DNA of 64,000 bases. Source: Plenodomus lindquistii. Its lineage: Eukaryota; Ascomycota; Dothideomycetes; Pleosporales; Leptosphaeriaceae. The notes under the pieces are model-generated. The model had not been told where the DNA came from and did no database searches. It worked only from the letters and a program-made list of their open reading frames with translations. The DNA lies in contig JANUWI010000005.1 in the NCBI GenBank assembly GCA_025504975.1, positions 2,356,001 through 2,420,000 on the forward strand, written 5' to 3'. Positions 10,797-23,000 of this stretch are shown here, piece after piece. Position 1 is the first letter of the stretch; each line of letters starts with the position of its first letter. The position numbers and the translations under genes are program-made.

Positions 10797-12678
10797 ATGG
10801 CTGCCAATACTAGCTCCCATTCTGTGTACTACCGAAAGGCTGTACCACCCCAAAAGGTTTGCAATACTTGCTAGCATTGTCTCTCCTCATGCTGATTATC
10901 CTACCCTGCATTTAGGTCTCACAATCTCTCCAGCCAGCTCCTCCACTCAAACATGAGATTATCTTCCTCGAGGATGGGAAGACACTATTCGAGAAGGATG
11001 TAGCCATCCCCATGCGGGATGGTGTCGTGCTCTATGCTGATGTGTACCGTCCCGAGCCTGGTCTGAAAGTTAAGACCCCTACACTGGTACTATTTGCGCC
11101 ATTCGGAAAGCACGGAGCTGTTCCTAGAGAGAGGTTTCAGAACATGGGAGTTGATTTCAAAAAGCTGAGCCAGCATACTCATTGGGAACTACCTGACCCT
11201 CTTCCTTGGTGCGGAGAGTGGGGATATTCCTTCTTGTTGGTCGATCCAAGGGGCACCTGGTGGTCTGAAGGCGATGCCTCGAACCATATTTCGCCAGAGG
11301 AAGGTAGGGACGGATATGACATTGTTGAATGGGCAGCACAACAAGAATGGCAAGTCCTGCGCATAACTTAATCATGGAAGTTATCAAGTTGACGCCGATC
11401 TAGGTCCACCGGCGATATTGGCTGGGGCGGTGGCGTGTCCTACTACGCAATGTCCGCATACCAGACCGCCGTGTTGAAGCCACCTCACTTGAAGGCCATC
11501 ATGGTCTGGGAAGGCATCTCGGACCTCTACCGCGAGGTCAACTTGCCCGGCGGCATTCCCAACGTCCCCTTTCAGCACTTCTGGATGAGCATGACTGGAA
11601 ACGGCCTTGCCATGACTGAAGATCATGCTGTGGCCAGTCTCGAGCATCCCCTATTTGACGAGTACTGGCAGACCAAAGTGGTAGACTGGAGCCAGATTGA
11701 TGTTCCGGTTTTGGCGGTGACAGGATGGTCATCGCTTGGCCTTCATCTCCGCGGGACAATCGAGGCTTGGAAGCAAATGTCTTCACCACACAAGTACCTC
11801 ATCATTCATGTAAGTCTAAGTTTCCCATACAGGTCTCCTAGAAGCTTACTTGTGATGCACCATAGGCTGGCCGAGAGTGGTCCGAGTTTTACAAGGACGA
11901 AAACATCAGCAAGCAACGCCTTTTCTGGGACCGCTACCTACAACACGTTGTGAATGATGTAGATAAATGGCCGAGAGTTGAGATGACTGTCAGGACGTCG
12001 ATCACAGAGAGTTGGCGGCGTTTGGAACCTGATTTTCCCCCTAAAGCACAACTCATAAAGTATCGACTGTCGGCCGATGGCAAGCTCTCCCTCAGCGACG
12101 GTAATGCCAGCAGCAGTCCTCCAGCATCCGCTACGTTCATAGCACACAAGTCCAGTTCCGTTGCTTTCTTTGATGTCAAGATTGACCGGCGAATCGAGAT
12201 CACCGGGTACTCTTCAGTCAAGTTATTCATCCAAGCGCTCGGTTTCCCCGACGTAGACTTGTTTGTCGCATTGCAAAAAATCGACAAGGATGGCCAGTTT
12301 GTTAAATTTTTCAACTCTACACAGAAGCTGGAAGCCGACGCAAGTTTTGGTTGGTTGCGCGCCTCTCATCGAGAACTTGACACAGCCAAGAGCATCCCTG
12401 AGAGACCAGTTCACCTTCATCAGCGACGTCTTTGGCTCCGACCTCAGGACATTGTTGAAGTCAACGTTGAGCTATGGCCTAGCAGCACCGTTTGGGAAGC
12501 CGGCGATACGCTCCGCCTTGCCGTTAAAGGGACGACTTTTACCGATCCAGAAAACATGACGCAGTTCAAAGGGCCCAGCCACAGTTTCGGCGAAGTCAAA
12601 ATCTGGACGGGTGGAGGTTTTGAGAGCGAGTTACTTCTTCCAGAGGTAAAGGCTTCTGTAGAAAAACAAGACAGGTGA
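10797..12678 (+). CDS. CocE/NonD-type hydrolase (X-Pro dipeptidyl-peptidase S15-like)
   Basis: Exons 10797-10856, 10916-11349, 11404-11809 and 11866-12678 give 570 residues. The N-terminal part is a peptidase-S15/CocE alpha/beta hydrolase core: MRDGVVLYADVYRP, then DPRGTWWSEGD, then GWGGGVSYYAM with Ser about 177 as the nucleophile. The C-terminal 200 residues form the jelly-roll X-Pro C-terminal domain (about 400-570). Relatives hydrolyse esters or amides of small aromatic or peptide-like substrates. The acid position reads GWSSLGL (about 271-277), where the family usually has Asp, while a His follows in YLIIHAGREW. The second intron (11350-11403) has a GC donor (gcaagt), needed to give EWSTGDIGWG. 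No signal peptide. Divergent from the MFS gene and upstream of the monooxygenase. Confidence 0.85.
11350..11403 (+). other. GC-AG intron in the hydrolase gene
   Basis: The donor is gcaagt and the acceptor ctag; no GT donor in reach keeps frame. This is the only non-GT donor I needed in the window. Confidence 0.7.
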
Positions 12679-12803
12679 AGCGGCGAGGGGGGTGCGCTCG
12701 CTAGAAGCTAGTATGACCGAAGAATCGATGGGAACAAGATTACACGCCATGATGATCGAAGCCATACACATTGCTTTCAATTTCAGCCGTTCATATATAG
12801 ACA

Positions 12804-12965
12804 TCAAAACAACAGACCACGAGGCTCCATACTCTTATAGTTATCGACGTAGGTGATGTCGTAGTCATCCTTCAGTGTCTCGATCAAGCGTCCAATGAGC
12901 CGTTTCGCTCGCTCGGGAGCTGTATTAACGGTGAAGAGCCTGCATCGTCCCTTTGTCGCTGACAT
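12804..12965 (-). CDS. Possible 53-residue protein (unrecognised)
   Basis: Minus-strand frame from ATG 12965 to TGA 12804-12806. The product starts MSATKGRCRLFTVN and continues with APERAKRLIGRLIETLK and YDITYVDNYKS. It looks like a helix-rich soluble small protein: an alternating beta-like start, then an amphipathic Arg/Lys/Glu helix. It lies between two plus-strand cluster genes. It may be complete, or be the first exon of a longer spliced gene, though I see no convincing next exon. I recall similar openings in small fungal proteins but cannot name a family. A frame of this length can occur by chance. Confidence 0.35.
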   Translation of the reverse strand: MSATKGRCRLFTVNTAPERAKRLIGRLIETLKDDYDITYVDNYKSMEPRGLLF

Positions 12966-13510
12966 TGTCACTGTTACCACTTTCCGTCAGTCTTCTGTGG
13001 TTCCCTATAACTTCACTGGGGTAAGGAATGGGACTGCACTTTTGAGGCCTGAATGCTGCTTGGTAATAAGTTTTGGGTACAAGACTGGTGATTATCACTG
13101 ATCAAATAGCTGCTGAGCTTGCTGACGGTGCAAACAATTTTCTCGATAGTCCATGCTAATCGCAACATTAAAGATGTAAGCACAGGATAACCTCAGTCGG
13201 GCCCCGGCAAATGGACGAGATCATGCTTCAATGCCGCAACATTCGAAACGAATCACGGATGTATCGAGGCCAGCCAGAGCGATGTAAGAGGAAGAGATTG
13301 GCTCGGTTCGGGATTCCCGCCAGGTTTGAAACCCAGTGACGAATCGGAAAGCGAGGCTCGGAACAATATCAATTTACACAGCCAATAGAAGCCTCGAGTT
13401 CGGCGATCCTCCTACCATATCAGACCCAGAACTTATCTATTTCAAGGTCGATTTCTGGTCCTCTGAGTGAAGTTTCACTGCTGCACCAAGTACCTGCATA
13501 CAGTATCGTC
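12966..13510. other. Upstream region of the FAD monooxygenase
   Basis: Holds the monooxygenase promoter. ATCGGA (13343-13348) and CTCGGA (13357-13362) echo the hexamer seen in the MFS/hydrolase promoter. No other gene is seen. Confidence 0.45.
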
Positions 13511-15709
13511 ATGCCTGGAATTCTGGAACACGCCAAGTCAAATGGCAATGGCCTTGGCCACGCCGAGCACGATGACCCGATAGAATCCACCGAATTGCCT
13601 ATCCTCATTGTTGGCGGTGGCCCTACCGGTCTACTCTCGGCATACATGCTTTCCAAACATGGAAGTGAGTACAGATGGGAAATGACATGAACCACCTCTG
13701 AGTCTCCCCGCCACAGTCAAGTCCCTGCTTATCGAGAAATATCCTGAGCGACTCGCCGCCCCGAAAGCTCATGCCCTCTGTCCTCGAAGCCTCGAGATAT
13801 GTCGCCAATATGGTCTCGACACGAATGCTATGCGTAAGCTGGGTACCCCTCGTGAAGATGCCAACCGGGTCAACTTTGTTACCAACCTGAGCGGCGAACA
13901 CATTGGTTTCCTCCCCTACGAGAGAATGGATGCTGAGGTATTAGAACATACTCCAGAGGTAAGATCAATTGACATCACTAGTAGCTGGTATGGCTAACGG
14001 AGAGTAGATGATCCATAACATCCCACAACCAGCATTCGAAAACTTCGTTGCCAAAGAACTGGAACATGACCCGAACGTCGAGATCCGAAAGAATGTCGCC
14101 TATGTTACGTCTCGGCAAGTACGTAAACCAGGTGCAAAAGTGTCCAACACACTAAGCTGACTTTGATGCTCGAGGGTGACGACCATGTCATCTCAACAGT
14201 TGAGGAGCGTTCGACAAAGGCCCAATGGCAGGTACGCTCCAGACATGTCCTGGCCTGTGATGGAGCCAAGAGTCAGGTTCGTAAGGATCTAGGCATAGAG
14301 TCAGAGGGTGAAGATGGCTGCAAGTCATATCCACGTGTGTATTTCCATCAACGAGCATTATTGCTGACAACACCCCCCCAGATGAGACTATGATGACAAT
14401 CCACTTCAAGGCCAACCTCCGGCCTATCGTCGGTGAGAAGATTGGCATGCTTCACTGGATTACAGATCCAGCATGCTCTGGATTCATCATTGCGTATGAC
14501 CTGGATGCAAACCATGTACTAATCAGCAACTTCAATGTCGGTATAACCAGTTGGTACCGGTGTATGAACTAACAATACGTAGTCCAAGAAGAATCCAGTC
14601 GATACCTGGTCTCAAGAAGTCGCTCAGACAACTGTCGCTGCCGCCATTGGCCAAAAGGTGCCGTTCGAAGTGCTGAGCTATCGACCATGGCTCCTCAGCA
14701 GAAAGGTTGCGAACCAATACAGACAAGGGAACATATTATTGTACGTATCTCCATAATCTAGCTTTGTGTTATCAAGATTTAATTATTACATGTGTAGAGT
14801 TGGTGACGCGGCTCACTCATTCCCTCCCACCGGTGGACTGGGTCTGAACTCCGGCATTGCCGACGCACATAACCTTGCGTACAAGGTTGCTGCGGTCCAC
14901 CAAGGCTGGGCCACCCCATCGATCCTACAAACCTACGAAGATGATAGAAGGCAGATTGCGTTGGTCAATTCGACTCAAAGCGTCAAGAACGGCAAGAAGA
15001 TCTTCTCATTCCTTAAGGCCCTAGGAACGGCTGGCATTGATGACGTAGAGGAAGCACGAAAGAATCTCCACAAGTCAACTCGCGATCCCGAAAAACAGGA
15101 CATGATTGCAAGGGAAGTCGAGGGGCAGCGGGAACACTTTGATAATGTCAGACACCGATAAGCCGTGATGAATGAATGAGCTGACATGGTCTACAGCTTG
15201 GCCTTCATATTGGTTATGTCTACGGAGACAAAACGACGCCACCGCACGCGTCCAAGTTTTCTCCCAAGTTCATCCCTGGCGGCCGGCTACCACACGCTTG
15301 GATCAAGCCACGATCCGGCGCGGCATCACTGAAGGTGTCTCCTCTCGATGTGTCTTACATCAAAGAGTTTCATCAAACTGATATTAATGCCCGTCAGTTT
15401 TCGATTCTGGATCTTGTGAAGTTTGATAGCTTCACCCTCATAGTATCATCCCATCATACCTGGGCTTCACGAGTTGACCAGTTGTACGACTTGTTCCAAT
15501 CGTCTGGGATCAATTTGCATCTGCGGTCAATCGATGAACACTTTGAATTCGTCTATGAGGAGCAACTAAAGATGTACAATGATGGCTCAGGCATTCTTCG
15601 TGGCTGTGGACTACTTGTGAGGCCTGACCAGCACTTGCTTGGTTGCCTTGACGAGGAGGCGACAGCGGAGGATTTGGCGTCGTTAATTCTGACGCATTTG
15701 GGGAAGTAG
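13511..15709 (+). CDS. FAD-dependent aromatic monooxygenase (phenol 2-monooxygenase-like)
   Basis: Eight exons: 13511-13664, 13717-13958, 14008-14118, 14175-14334, 14382-14536, 14583-14740, 14798-15146 and 15197-15709. They give 613 residues. This is a group A flavoprotein hydroxylase. ILIVGGGPTGLLSAY (31-45) is the dinucleotide-binding GxGxxG, ACDGAKS is the DG motif, and LLVGDAAHSFPPTGGLGLN (about 326-344) is the GD motif that binds the FAD ribityl chain. The last 170 residues form the thioredoxin-like C-terminal domain typical of phenol hydroxylase (HASKFSPKFIPGGRLPHAW; DVSYIKEFHQ). Such enzymes use NADPH and O2 to hydroxylate phenols. No signal or membrane segment. The third intron acceptor (14174) is weak, with an in-frame alternative upstream at about 14154. 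In the cluster it is the likely central oxidative step. Confidence 0.9.
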
Positions 15710-16088
15710 TAATCCCATAGCCGTTTAAAGTCTTGTTATTGCGATACAGGTAGATTCCAAAGTGAATACAACTGCACAATTGACAAGATGTGATGCACCT
15801 CCAGGTTAGAGCCTGCGCTACGAATTTGCCAACTCAAACGACTGGGGTTCTGTAGGCTTTCGTTTTCTCATATTGAGTTACAGCAACTCAAAACCAATGG
15901 GTTCTGTGTACTGCAGTGTGCTTTTGAATCTGAAAATTCCAGCATGTCGCGGTAGTTTTATCGTTGGCGACTAACTACGTGCGAACTCATGACCTTGGTA
16001 AAAGGAAACCTGTCCTATAAAACCCCACTAGGTAAGATATTAATAATGTGATGCTTTCTTCTGTAGTACCTAACCATGTCTAGCATCT
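15710..16088. other. Convergent intergenic region
   Basis: Lies between the 3' ends of the monooxygenase and regulator genes. It holds a TATA-like cctataaaacc at about 16014-16024 on the plus strand with no plus-strand gene after it. Nothing else is seen. Confidence 0.45.
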
Positions 16089-18747
16089 CTAGCACCAGAA
16101 ATCATCCGTCTCAGCACTTGGGCGGCCATCTGTTGCAGACCAGGCGTTCCAGTCTTCAAAGTTGAGAAAATTGTACACCAGGTTTGTGTCCACCAGGCTC
16201 GAGTACAATTCCTCGTACGTAGGTCCATCGCCATCAAGATCGCCATTGCGCCCCAAATGGTCGTTGGAGGATTCAAGGGCGCCCATAGCACTAGCTCGGT
16301 TGCTATCATGTGAGGAGACTGGTTCGCGATGCTTGTCTAAGGCCTGATGGAAGGATGCCACATGGGATGTCTTGGCCGCATTCAGCACCTCCCTTGTGAT
16401 TTCAGTGCATCTGCGGGCGACGGCAAGCATTTTCATGGACGCGAATATTTCCAAGCTCTTGTCAATATCCCCCAGTATGACTTCAATCGGTAATGGACTG
16501 GTATTGATGAGGATGACGTACAATAGTGACATGGTTGCATCGAGAACGTAGGTACAGTTATACCACCTAGCCAGTCAATATCACAAGGATCACCCTTCAA
16601 TCGAAGGAAGGATCAACTCACCAAGTACGGAAATATGGTCGATACAGATATGTATCCCACACGAATCTGATGGTCTCGCTAGCTGCTTTGACGCAGGAAG
16701 AAACATGGTCAGACAGCAAAGGATCCTGTCCCCCAGAAGCCAACAGCAGGAACGGTCGATGTATGAGTAACTTAATATTCAAGTAGCCTAACATGATCAG
16801 CTAAATAGGGAGTCCCGTTTCATGTACCTCGTCAAGAAAAGCTTACGGAGTTTCAGGACAACTTTCTGTTTAGTGATGAATTCGTTCTCATGTAGGGATG
16901 TGGCCCCTAGGTTCAGGTGACTAGGAAGTCTGTCTACCCAATCTTCTAGGCTCTTCTCAAGATTTGTCGATCTATTCGACTTGACCGTCAAGGGTTCTTC
17001 TTCTTGGCCAGGAAGATTTGCATTCATTGTCACTTCGGTCAAGATACGTGCCAGGTCAACCATGCTGCTAACAAATGGCAAAAGTGACCCAGCAGGGCTC
17101 TAAAAACTCCTGTTAGTAATGCTAGAAGAGAATGGGAAGCCCAGTGGAAGACTTACAGGAGAAGGCAAAGGAATTCCATACTGAGTAGGAGCTAGGAGGA
17201 AGAATTGACGCCCCGCTGCAGAACACATTTCACTTTACTGTGCGTTAGCTATCTCTGAAGATAGCCTTAGATAGGGTGTGTAATTCTCACATTTCAAAGG
17301 AATACATTGCCCTAAAACGAGTTTTGTCAGCAAAATCAGGCTTGAAGGGCGAGAAAGGATCATATCTCACCACCACAAACGACTACTTTCACTGGAAGCG
17401 CTGTGGGCAGCTGTTGGAAGCCCTATGGCAAAGGCAGTCCTCAATGCCATGCCACTATACAGGTAGCAGCTATGAGGCTTCAGGGCATTCTGGCAGAAGA
17501 CAGCCTAAACGAGAAAAGAGGTCAGCTAACAAAATGTGATACCTTTGCTGAGGGGCTACTTGACAAACCATGAGGAAAAGTGTTTGAGTAGTTTCAATTG
17601 AGCTTGACTCGAAAACATCGCCCAGAAACATCCTGGCTCTTTCAAAGTACAGCCGAGCGATACGGATAGGGGCGTACAAGGGAGTACTGCTGTGAGCATG
17701 ATTGCTGCAAGCTTTCTCCAGGAACCTGGTCGTACGATCCCACGTTAGTGATGATGTTTCACCAGCTGTTATAGCCCCAATGGCTAGAACGATGTAGAAT
17801 AGAGCCAGAAATCTCTGTTTCCGACGTTTTCCTTGAATTGGGGCGGGAGTAGAGCTATCTTGGCCTTGATTATGCCACACCTCCTTCTCAGCTTGAGCGA
17901 GAAAAGAGGCATGGTCAAGGATTGGGTGGACGCAGTGCAAGTTGTCGAAATAGAGTCTGACGCATTCCCGTTGAATTTCAATCTCGATGCTGGAAAGCGG
18001 CTCGTCATTGTGGGTATTTGCCCTGGCCGCCGAAGAAGGCTTCATGGCTGGCTGAGCCGGAGAACAGGTACCTGATCCGTGCAAGCCAGCATCCTGTGTA
18101 TCGGGCAGCGTGTAATCCGAGCTGTGCAATAGATTGACAACCGAGCCACTGTCTGTGCTAGCTTCAACAGCGGGAGTCTGGACTTGCTGGGACTGCCGTC
18201 GAGACTGGGCATGAGATCGCACTCGAGATAGGAAGTAAAATGTCCCGCTCGGCCCATAAAACTCGGAACCTCCATTGTGCTGGTTAATGCTGCCAAGGCC
18301 ACCTGCCAAAGGTGACGCCGATCGTTCAACAGAAAAGCCGTGAACATCATCACTAGGCTCTGCGGCCTCGCCGGCTTGAGATACAGGGCGATCTTCAAAA
18401 TAAGGACCAGAATACGCTTGGTTGGCCTGAGGGTGGCCGTCTCTGTAGGAGCATCCAAAAGAGTGTTCTACAGGGTGCAGGAGTGAGCTACCTACTTATG
18501 CCAGCCATCGTTAAGTACTACTACTTACTAACACAGTTTGAGCAAGGACGCCCTCCGTCGCACTTGCAACAAGACAAAGTCAGTGTTGTATAGTCCTCAG
18601 AGGAGGTGCTAAAAAGCGAACCTTGACTTTACGGGTTCTGCAAGTCCCGCAGGCTACAGCGGCTCGGGGCCGTCGCTTGCGTTTCAAGGTTCCGCTTCCT
18701 GTTTCTTGCGCATAAGGCTGGGTAATTAAGGAAGACGGCGAAGGCAT
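16089..18747 (-). CDS. Zn(II)2Cys6 transcription factor with fungal-trans domain
   Basis: Nine minus-strand exons: 18747-18622, 18562-18529, 18467-17569, 17504-17371, 17311-17291, 17232-17157, 17099-16847, 16787-16622 and 16566-16089. They give 728 residues. The zinc cluster (about 33-60) is split over three exons: CGTCRTRKVK, then CDGGRPCSNC, then the last Cys in FGCSY, spacing C-x2-C-x6-C-x5-C-x2-C-x6-C. A basic stretch KRKRRPR precedes it. The middle homology region follows: VRLYFDNLHCVHPI (about 224), LYSGMALRTAFAIGLP (about 370) and RLWWAMYSFEIEMC (about 400). These are nuclear regulators binding CGG-type sites. It is convergent with the monooxygenase, so it is the probable pathway-specific regulator. 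One exon is only 21 nt. The donor after LFLM could be 9 nt further on. Confidence 0.9.
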
Positions 18748-20014
18748 CGCTAAACTAAGGCAATGACAATGAGAGAATCTCAGTTCAGAAGCTAGATTAG
18801 AGATAATCTAGACGACGTAACATAGCTTACTAAATCCGAAGTGCGGGGTTACCGTGGGCATGGATTCTACAGACAAATGATGGGTGACCTGATACTCAAG
18901 GAGGTTGGGAAATTATTTATAGCAACATACGCTAATGTTGGTCGTATTTAAAGATTAGTTAACATAAGTTTGGGGTATTTAGGTTCAAGCCTAAGCGCGA
19001 TGTACGTCTTGTCACCCGTACCGTACTAGCATGCTAAATTGAGTCTACTTTCATATTGCATGCCACGACGACCATCCCTCACGCCTTGATGTCGAACCTC
19101 ATGTTGATTACAGCAGTTTCTATACCCGACGATTGAGCGCTTGGCAACTCCATTGCTCAACAAGATATTATGTCTGAACTCATTCATCCTCTCAGGCCCT
19201 CAGGCAAGTAACCGTGTGTCCACAAACAATCTTTGTGCAGCATCTTTGGAATTATGGAATGCGTATGAGCCAGATTTTTTGTTGAGAAACAAACGCGCAT
19301 TGCTTGTCCTCAACTCCTAGTCCTCTCAAATTCATGCATCGTCATCATATCGCCATCGACGCATGTTTAAGGACAGCACGGAAGCTGAAGGAAACAACCT
19401 TGAAATGATCGACGAAGGCGACACGTGCAGACTAACATATTCCATGGCCTTCCGACATCAATTTCCAAGGATATCAATCGACGATTCTTGGCCAATGCAG
19501 GGGATGTGATCATTCGCCATGGTGTCTGAGGTGCTTCTCGTGCTGCGATGTACGAACACCAACCTCACTCTACGCGGACATATTACTGGTGCAGCAAACA
19601 GGTCTCAAGAACAGGATCTGGTCTTCAGGTCAGACAATAGAGCTTCGGGCCAAGTAGACGCTCGTGCTGCGTCCGCATACGCCTGCGACAGCACACTCGC
19701 CATGCTGCAGGAGGACAATCCAGGTGGTACGTCTTGTCTCTTTGACACTGTTATCGCGCTTCGTGTTGAGTAGAGTGTTCGCCATTCCATCTGTGCACAA
19801 AACGATCTGGGTTGGCTTATCAAGCGCTCCTTCCTCTAGACGCGTGCTCCGTTTGCTGATGACGTGACAGCTTTGACACCGCAAGTTCGCAGGCACTTCG
19901 CCTGCAGCACACACCAATTCTTCACACACATTCTTTTTCGTCTTACGACTATTCCAAGTTTCACCACAACAATCATTGCGTGTGCCTGACGGCCGGCTTG
20001 TCTTCATCACAAAC
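18748..20014. other. Intergenic, regulator promoter and helicase promoter
   Basis: This 1.27-kb region lies between two divergent genes. The left half is AT-rich; minus-strand TATA-like ctataaataa (18913-18922) lies about 165 nt upstream of the regulator ATG. TCCGA at 18835-18839 repeats the cluster promoter core. Small ORFs at 19519-20052 have no coding character that I can support. Confidence 0.45.
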
Positions 20015-23000
20015 ATGGCGCGCGGCCCACGCGGACGGTCAAACAAGGCCAATCACCAACGAGGTGGTCAAAGCAATGGGCCTCGTCGAGGGGCGCCGGT
20101 ACAATTGAGTAACACGTTTGCAAGCCTGGAGATCGGCCATCATGGTACGTCTTGTCATGTCTCACCCAGAGATCATTTGAGGCATTCCACTCCGACGCGC
20201 AGTCTTGATTCTTACCATCTCGTTTCTCGTGCGCACATTTGGTTTCCAGACCCCTCTATCCGCCTTCAGATCCCTTGTTCAATCTTTGCTCCATGCGTGT
20301 AACTCAACATATTGCAGACGGCGAAGTCAATGCCCACCTTCATGAGAGGTTCGGTTCGAACAACCTGATCCCCCATGACGAGATCCCGACGTCTGCACCA
20401 TCACGCGAGAACAACGATATCCGAAACTACTTCGCCCTCGCCAACAAGACCGTCGTCGGTGCTGGTGCTTGGCTGGATAAGCCAGAAATTCCCACATCAT
20501 CTGAGATAGTGCGCGAGAAGCCCAGCGGATTCACCGCAGATGCCGAGTTGATCGACGTTGATGAACAGCTTCGGCCGCACAAGGTAGAAGGGGCCTACGA
20601 GAACAATGAAGACTATCTGCGTACCAAGTACGAGCTGTATCGCGAGGACGCCATTCGCCCGTTACGTCAAGCGATCGATGCTGTTCGCGCTGACCCGTTC
20701 AAAGACGAGTTTGATTACGGTAACAATAGCATTGGCATCTATGACCCGGTCTACATTACCGCCCTAGTCTTTTCACCCCGTGGAATAGCAACTCGAGTTG
20801 CATTTTCTCTCAGCCGTGTCAAGAAGCAAATCAGATGGAAGCAGTCGAAGCGACTCATTACCGGCACACTTGTCGCATTATCGCCGACAGATGATGCTTT
20901 CCAGACTACTTGCATTCTGGCTACAGTTGCTGCGCGGCCTCTTGCTGCGTTGGATCAAACCCCACCAGAGATTGATCTCTATTTCGCTCGACCCGAGGAG
21001 CAAGAGATTGACCCTATGCGCAAGTGGATCATGGTGGAGTGTCGAAGCAGTTTCTTTGAAGCAAGCCGTCATACTTTGCTGGCTCTTCAACACATGATGC
21101 GAGAGCCATTTCCTTTGTCAAAGTATCTGGTCAATGCCGAGCAGCAGGTTGATCCGCCTGCGTATGTAAGGCACAATCCATACATGGACCTGAGCTCTCT
21201 TGTCAGCCTTGAAGAGAACGCAAACTTCCAGAATGTCAACGTTGTGGAAGATTGGCCAGCTGGATCCTCCCACTCGCTTGACAGGTCTCAGAGCAAAGCT
21301 CTGAAACGTATGCTCACAAAGGAACTAGCTGTCGTCCAAGGGCCTCCTGGTACAGGAAAGACGTTCGTGTCTGTTGTGGCTCTCCAGGTCGCTCGCGACA
21401 ACTTGCGCAAGGACGATTCCCCCATCATTGTCACGGCTCAGACAAATCATGCTCTCGACCAACTGCTTCGGCATACCGCGCAGTTCGAACCAAATTACAT
21501 CCGACTTGGCGGAAGAAGTAAGGACAAGGAGATCAAGAAGCGTACGCTATTCGAAGTCCGCTCCGAGTTGCCGCAACAAAAGCAACCTGGCAGCCAGAAG
21601 GCGCAGGCTTCAAATGCAATAAAGAGATTGACTGTCGAGGCTCAGTTGCTGCTCGCACCCTTTGAAGTCAACAAGCCTCCGCTCAACCACAAGACCCTGC
21701 TAGCGTTTGATCTGATTACAAAAGAGCAGGCAGAGTCTTTAGAAATGGAGTCACAATGTACTTTGGGCATCTCACCAGATGATAGCCCTAGTATCTTGAT
21801 GGAGCAGTGGCTTGGCAGGAGCCTCGCTCCGTGCACAAGACCAGTACTTCCCAACGACTACGACTGGGAGTTTGAGGAGGAAGAACTCGAAGTCGAACAG
21901 TTGCAAGAGCTTGAAGCGGAGGCTGTAGCCCGGGACGATGATGATATGGAGGCTCTCCGTGGGCCTACCACGCTACTGAGCGACAACTATATTGGGAAAG
22001 GCGTCTTGACAGTCGCTCAGATTCAGAATCTCTTGCGAACTGACGACTTGTTTACCATTCGTAGCGCCGACCGTGGCGCTGTTTACAACTACTTCATGCG
22101 CGAAGCGAAGAAGAAGGTGGTAGCAGAGATTCGTCAGAAAGCGAAAGAGTATTGGAAGGCTGTCCAACAGCGTAAGATCGGTCAATGGGAAGAAGACGCT
22201 CGGATTCTGCGCAAGGCACGTATCATCGGATGTACAACGACTGGTCTGTCCAAATACCGCCCGCTGCTTTCTGGACTGCGACCGCGCATATGCCTTGTCG
22301 AAGAGGCGGCCGAAACACTTGAGGCTCCAGTTGCGGCAGCATGCCTTCCCAGCCTGGAGCATCTGGTACTTGTGGGCGACCATCAACAGCTACGGCCTCA
22401 CACACAAGTCAAGGAGTTCGAAGATGCACCTATTTATTTCAACGTATCCTTATTTGAGCGGCTGGTCTGGAACAATGTAGAGTTTGATACCCTGTCGAGG
22501 CAGCGACGCATGATCCCCGAAATTCGCAGGCTACTTGTGCCCATATACGACACAACGTTGAAGGATCACGGAAGCGTCAAGGACGTAAGCAATCGTCCTC
22601 CTGTCGAAGGAATGGGCGGCAACAACTCATTCTTCTTTTGCCATGAATGGCCGGAGGATCGTGACGACAACAAGTCTACCTTTAATGACCGCGAGGCAGC
22701 CATGATCGTCGGTTACTTTGACTACTTGGTTCTGAATGGTGTGGATGCTTCGAAAATGTGAGTCATTGTATCCGGCTGACTACAGTATGAGTTTGCTGAC
22801 CTGTCGTAGCACGGTTTTGACTTTTTACAATGGCCAACGGAAGTTGATTCTACGCAAACTCCGAGATCATCCCAACCTTGCGCCTTGCCTTCCCTACATG
22901 AAGGTGGTAACTGTTGACTCGTACCAAGGAGAAGGTGAGGTCATCCATATTCGCAGCGTGTGAACCATGTGTTAATCCTGATGTAGAGAATGACATTGTC

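Noticed and set aside
16014..16024. TATA-like box between convergent genes
   Set aside because: No plus-strand gene follows; could drive an antisense transcript but there is no further evidence.
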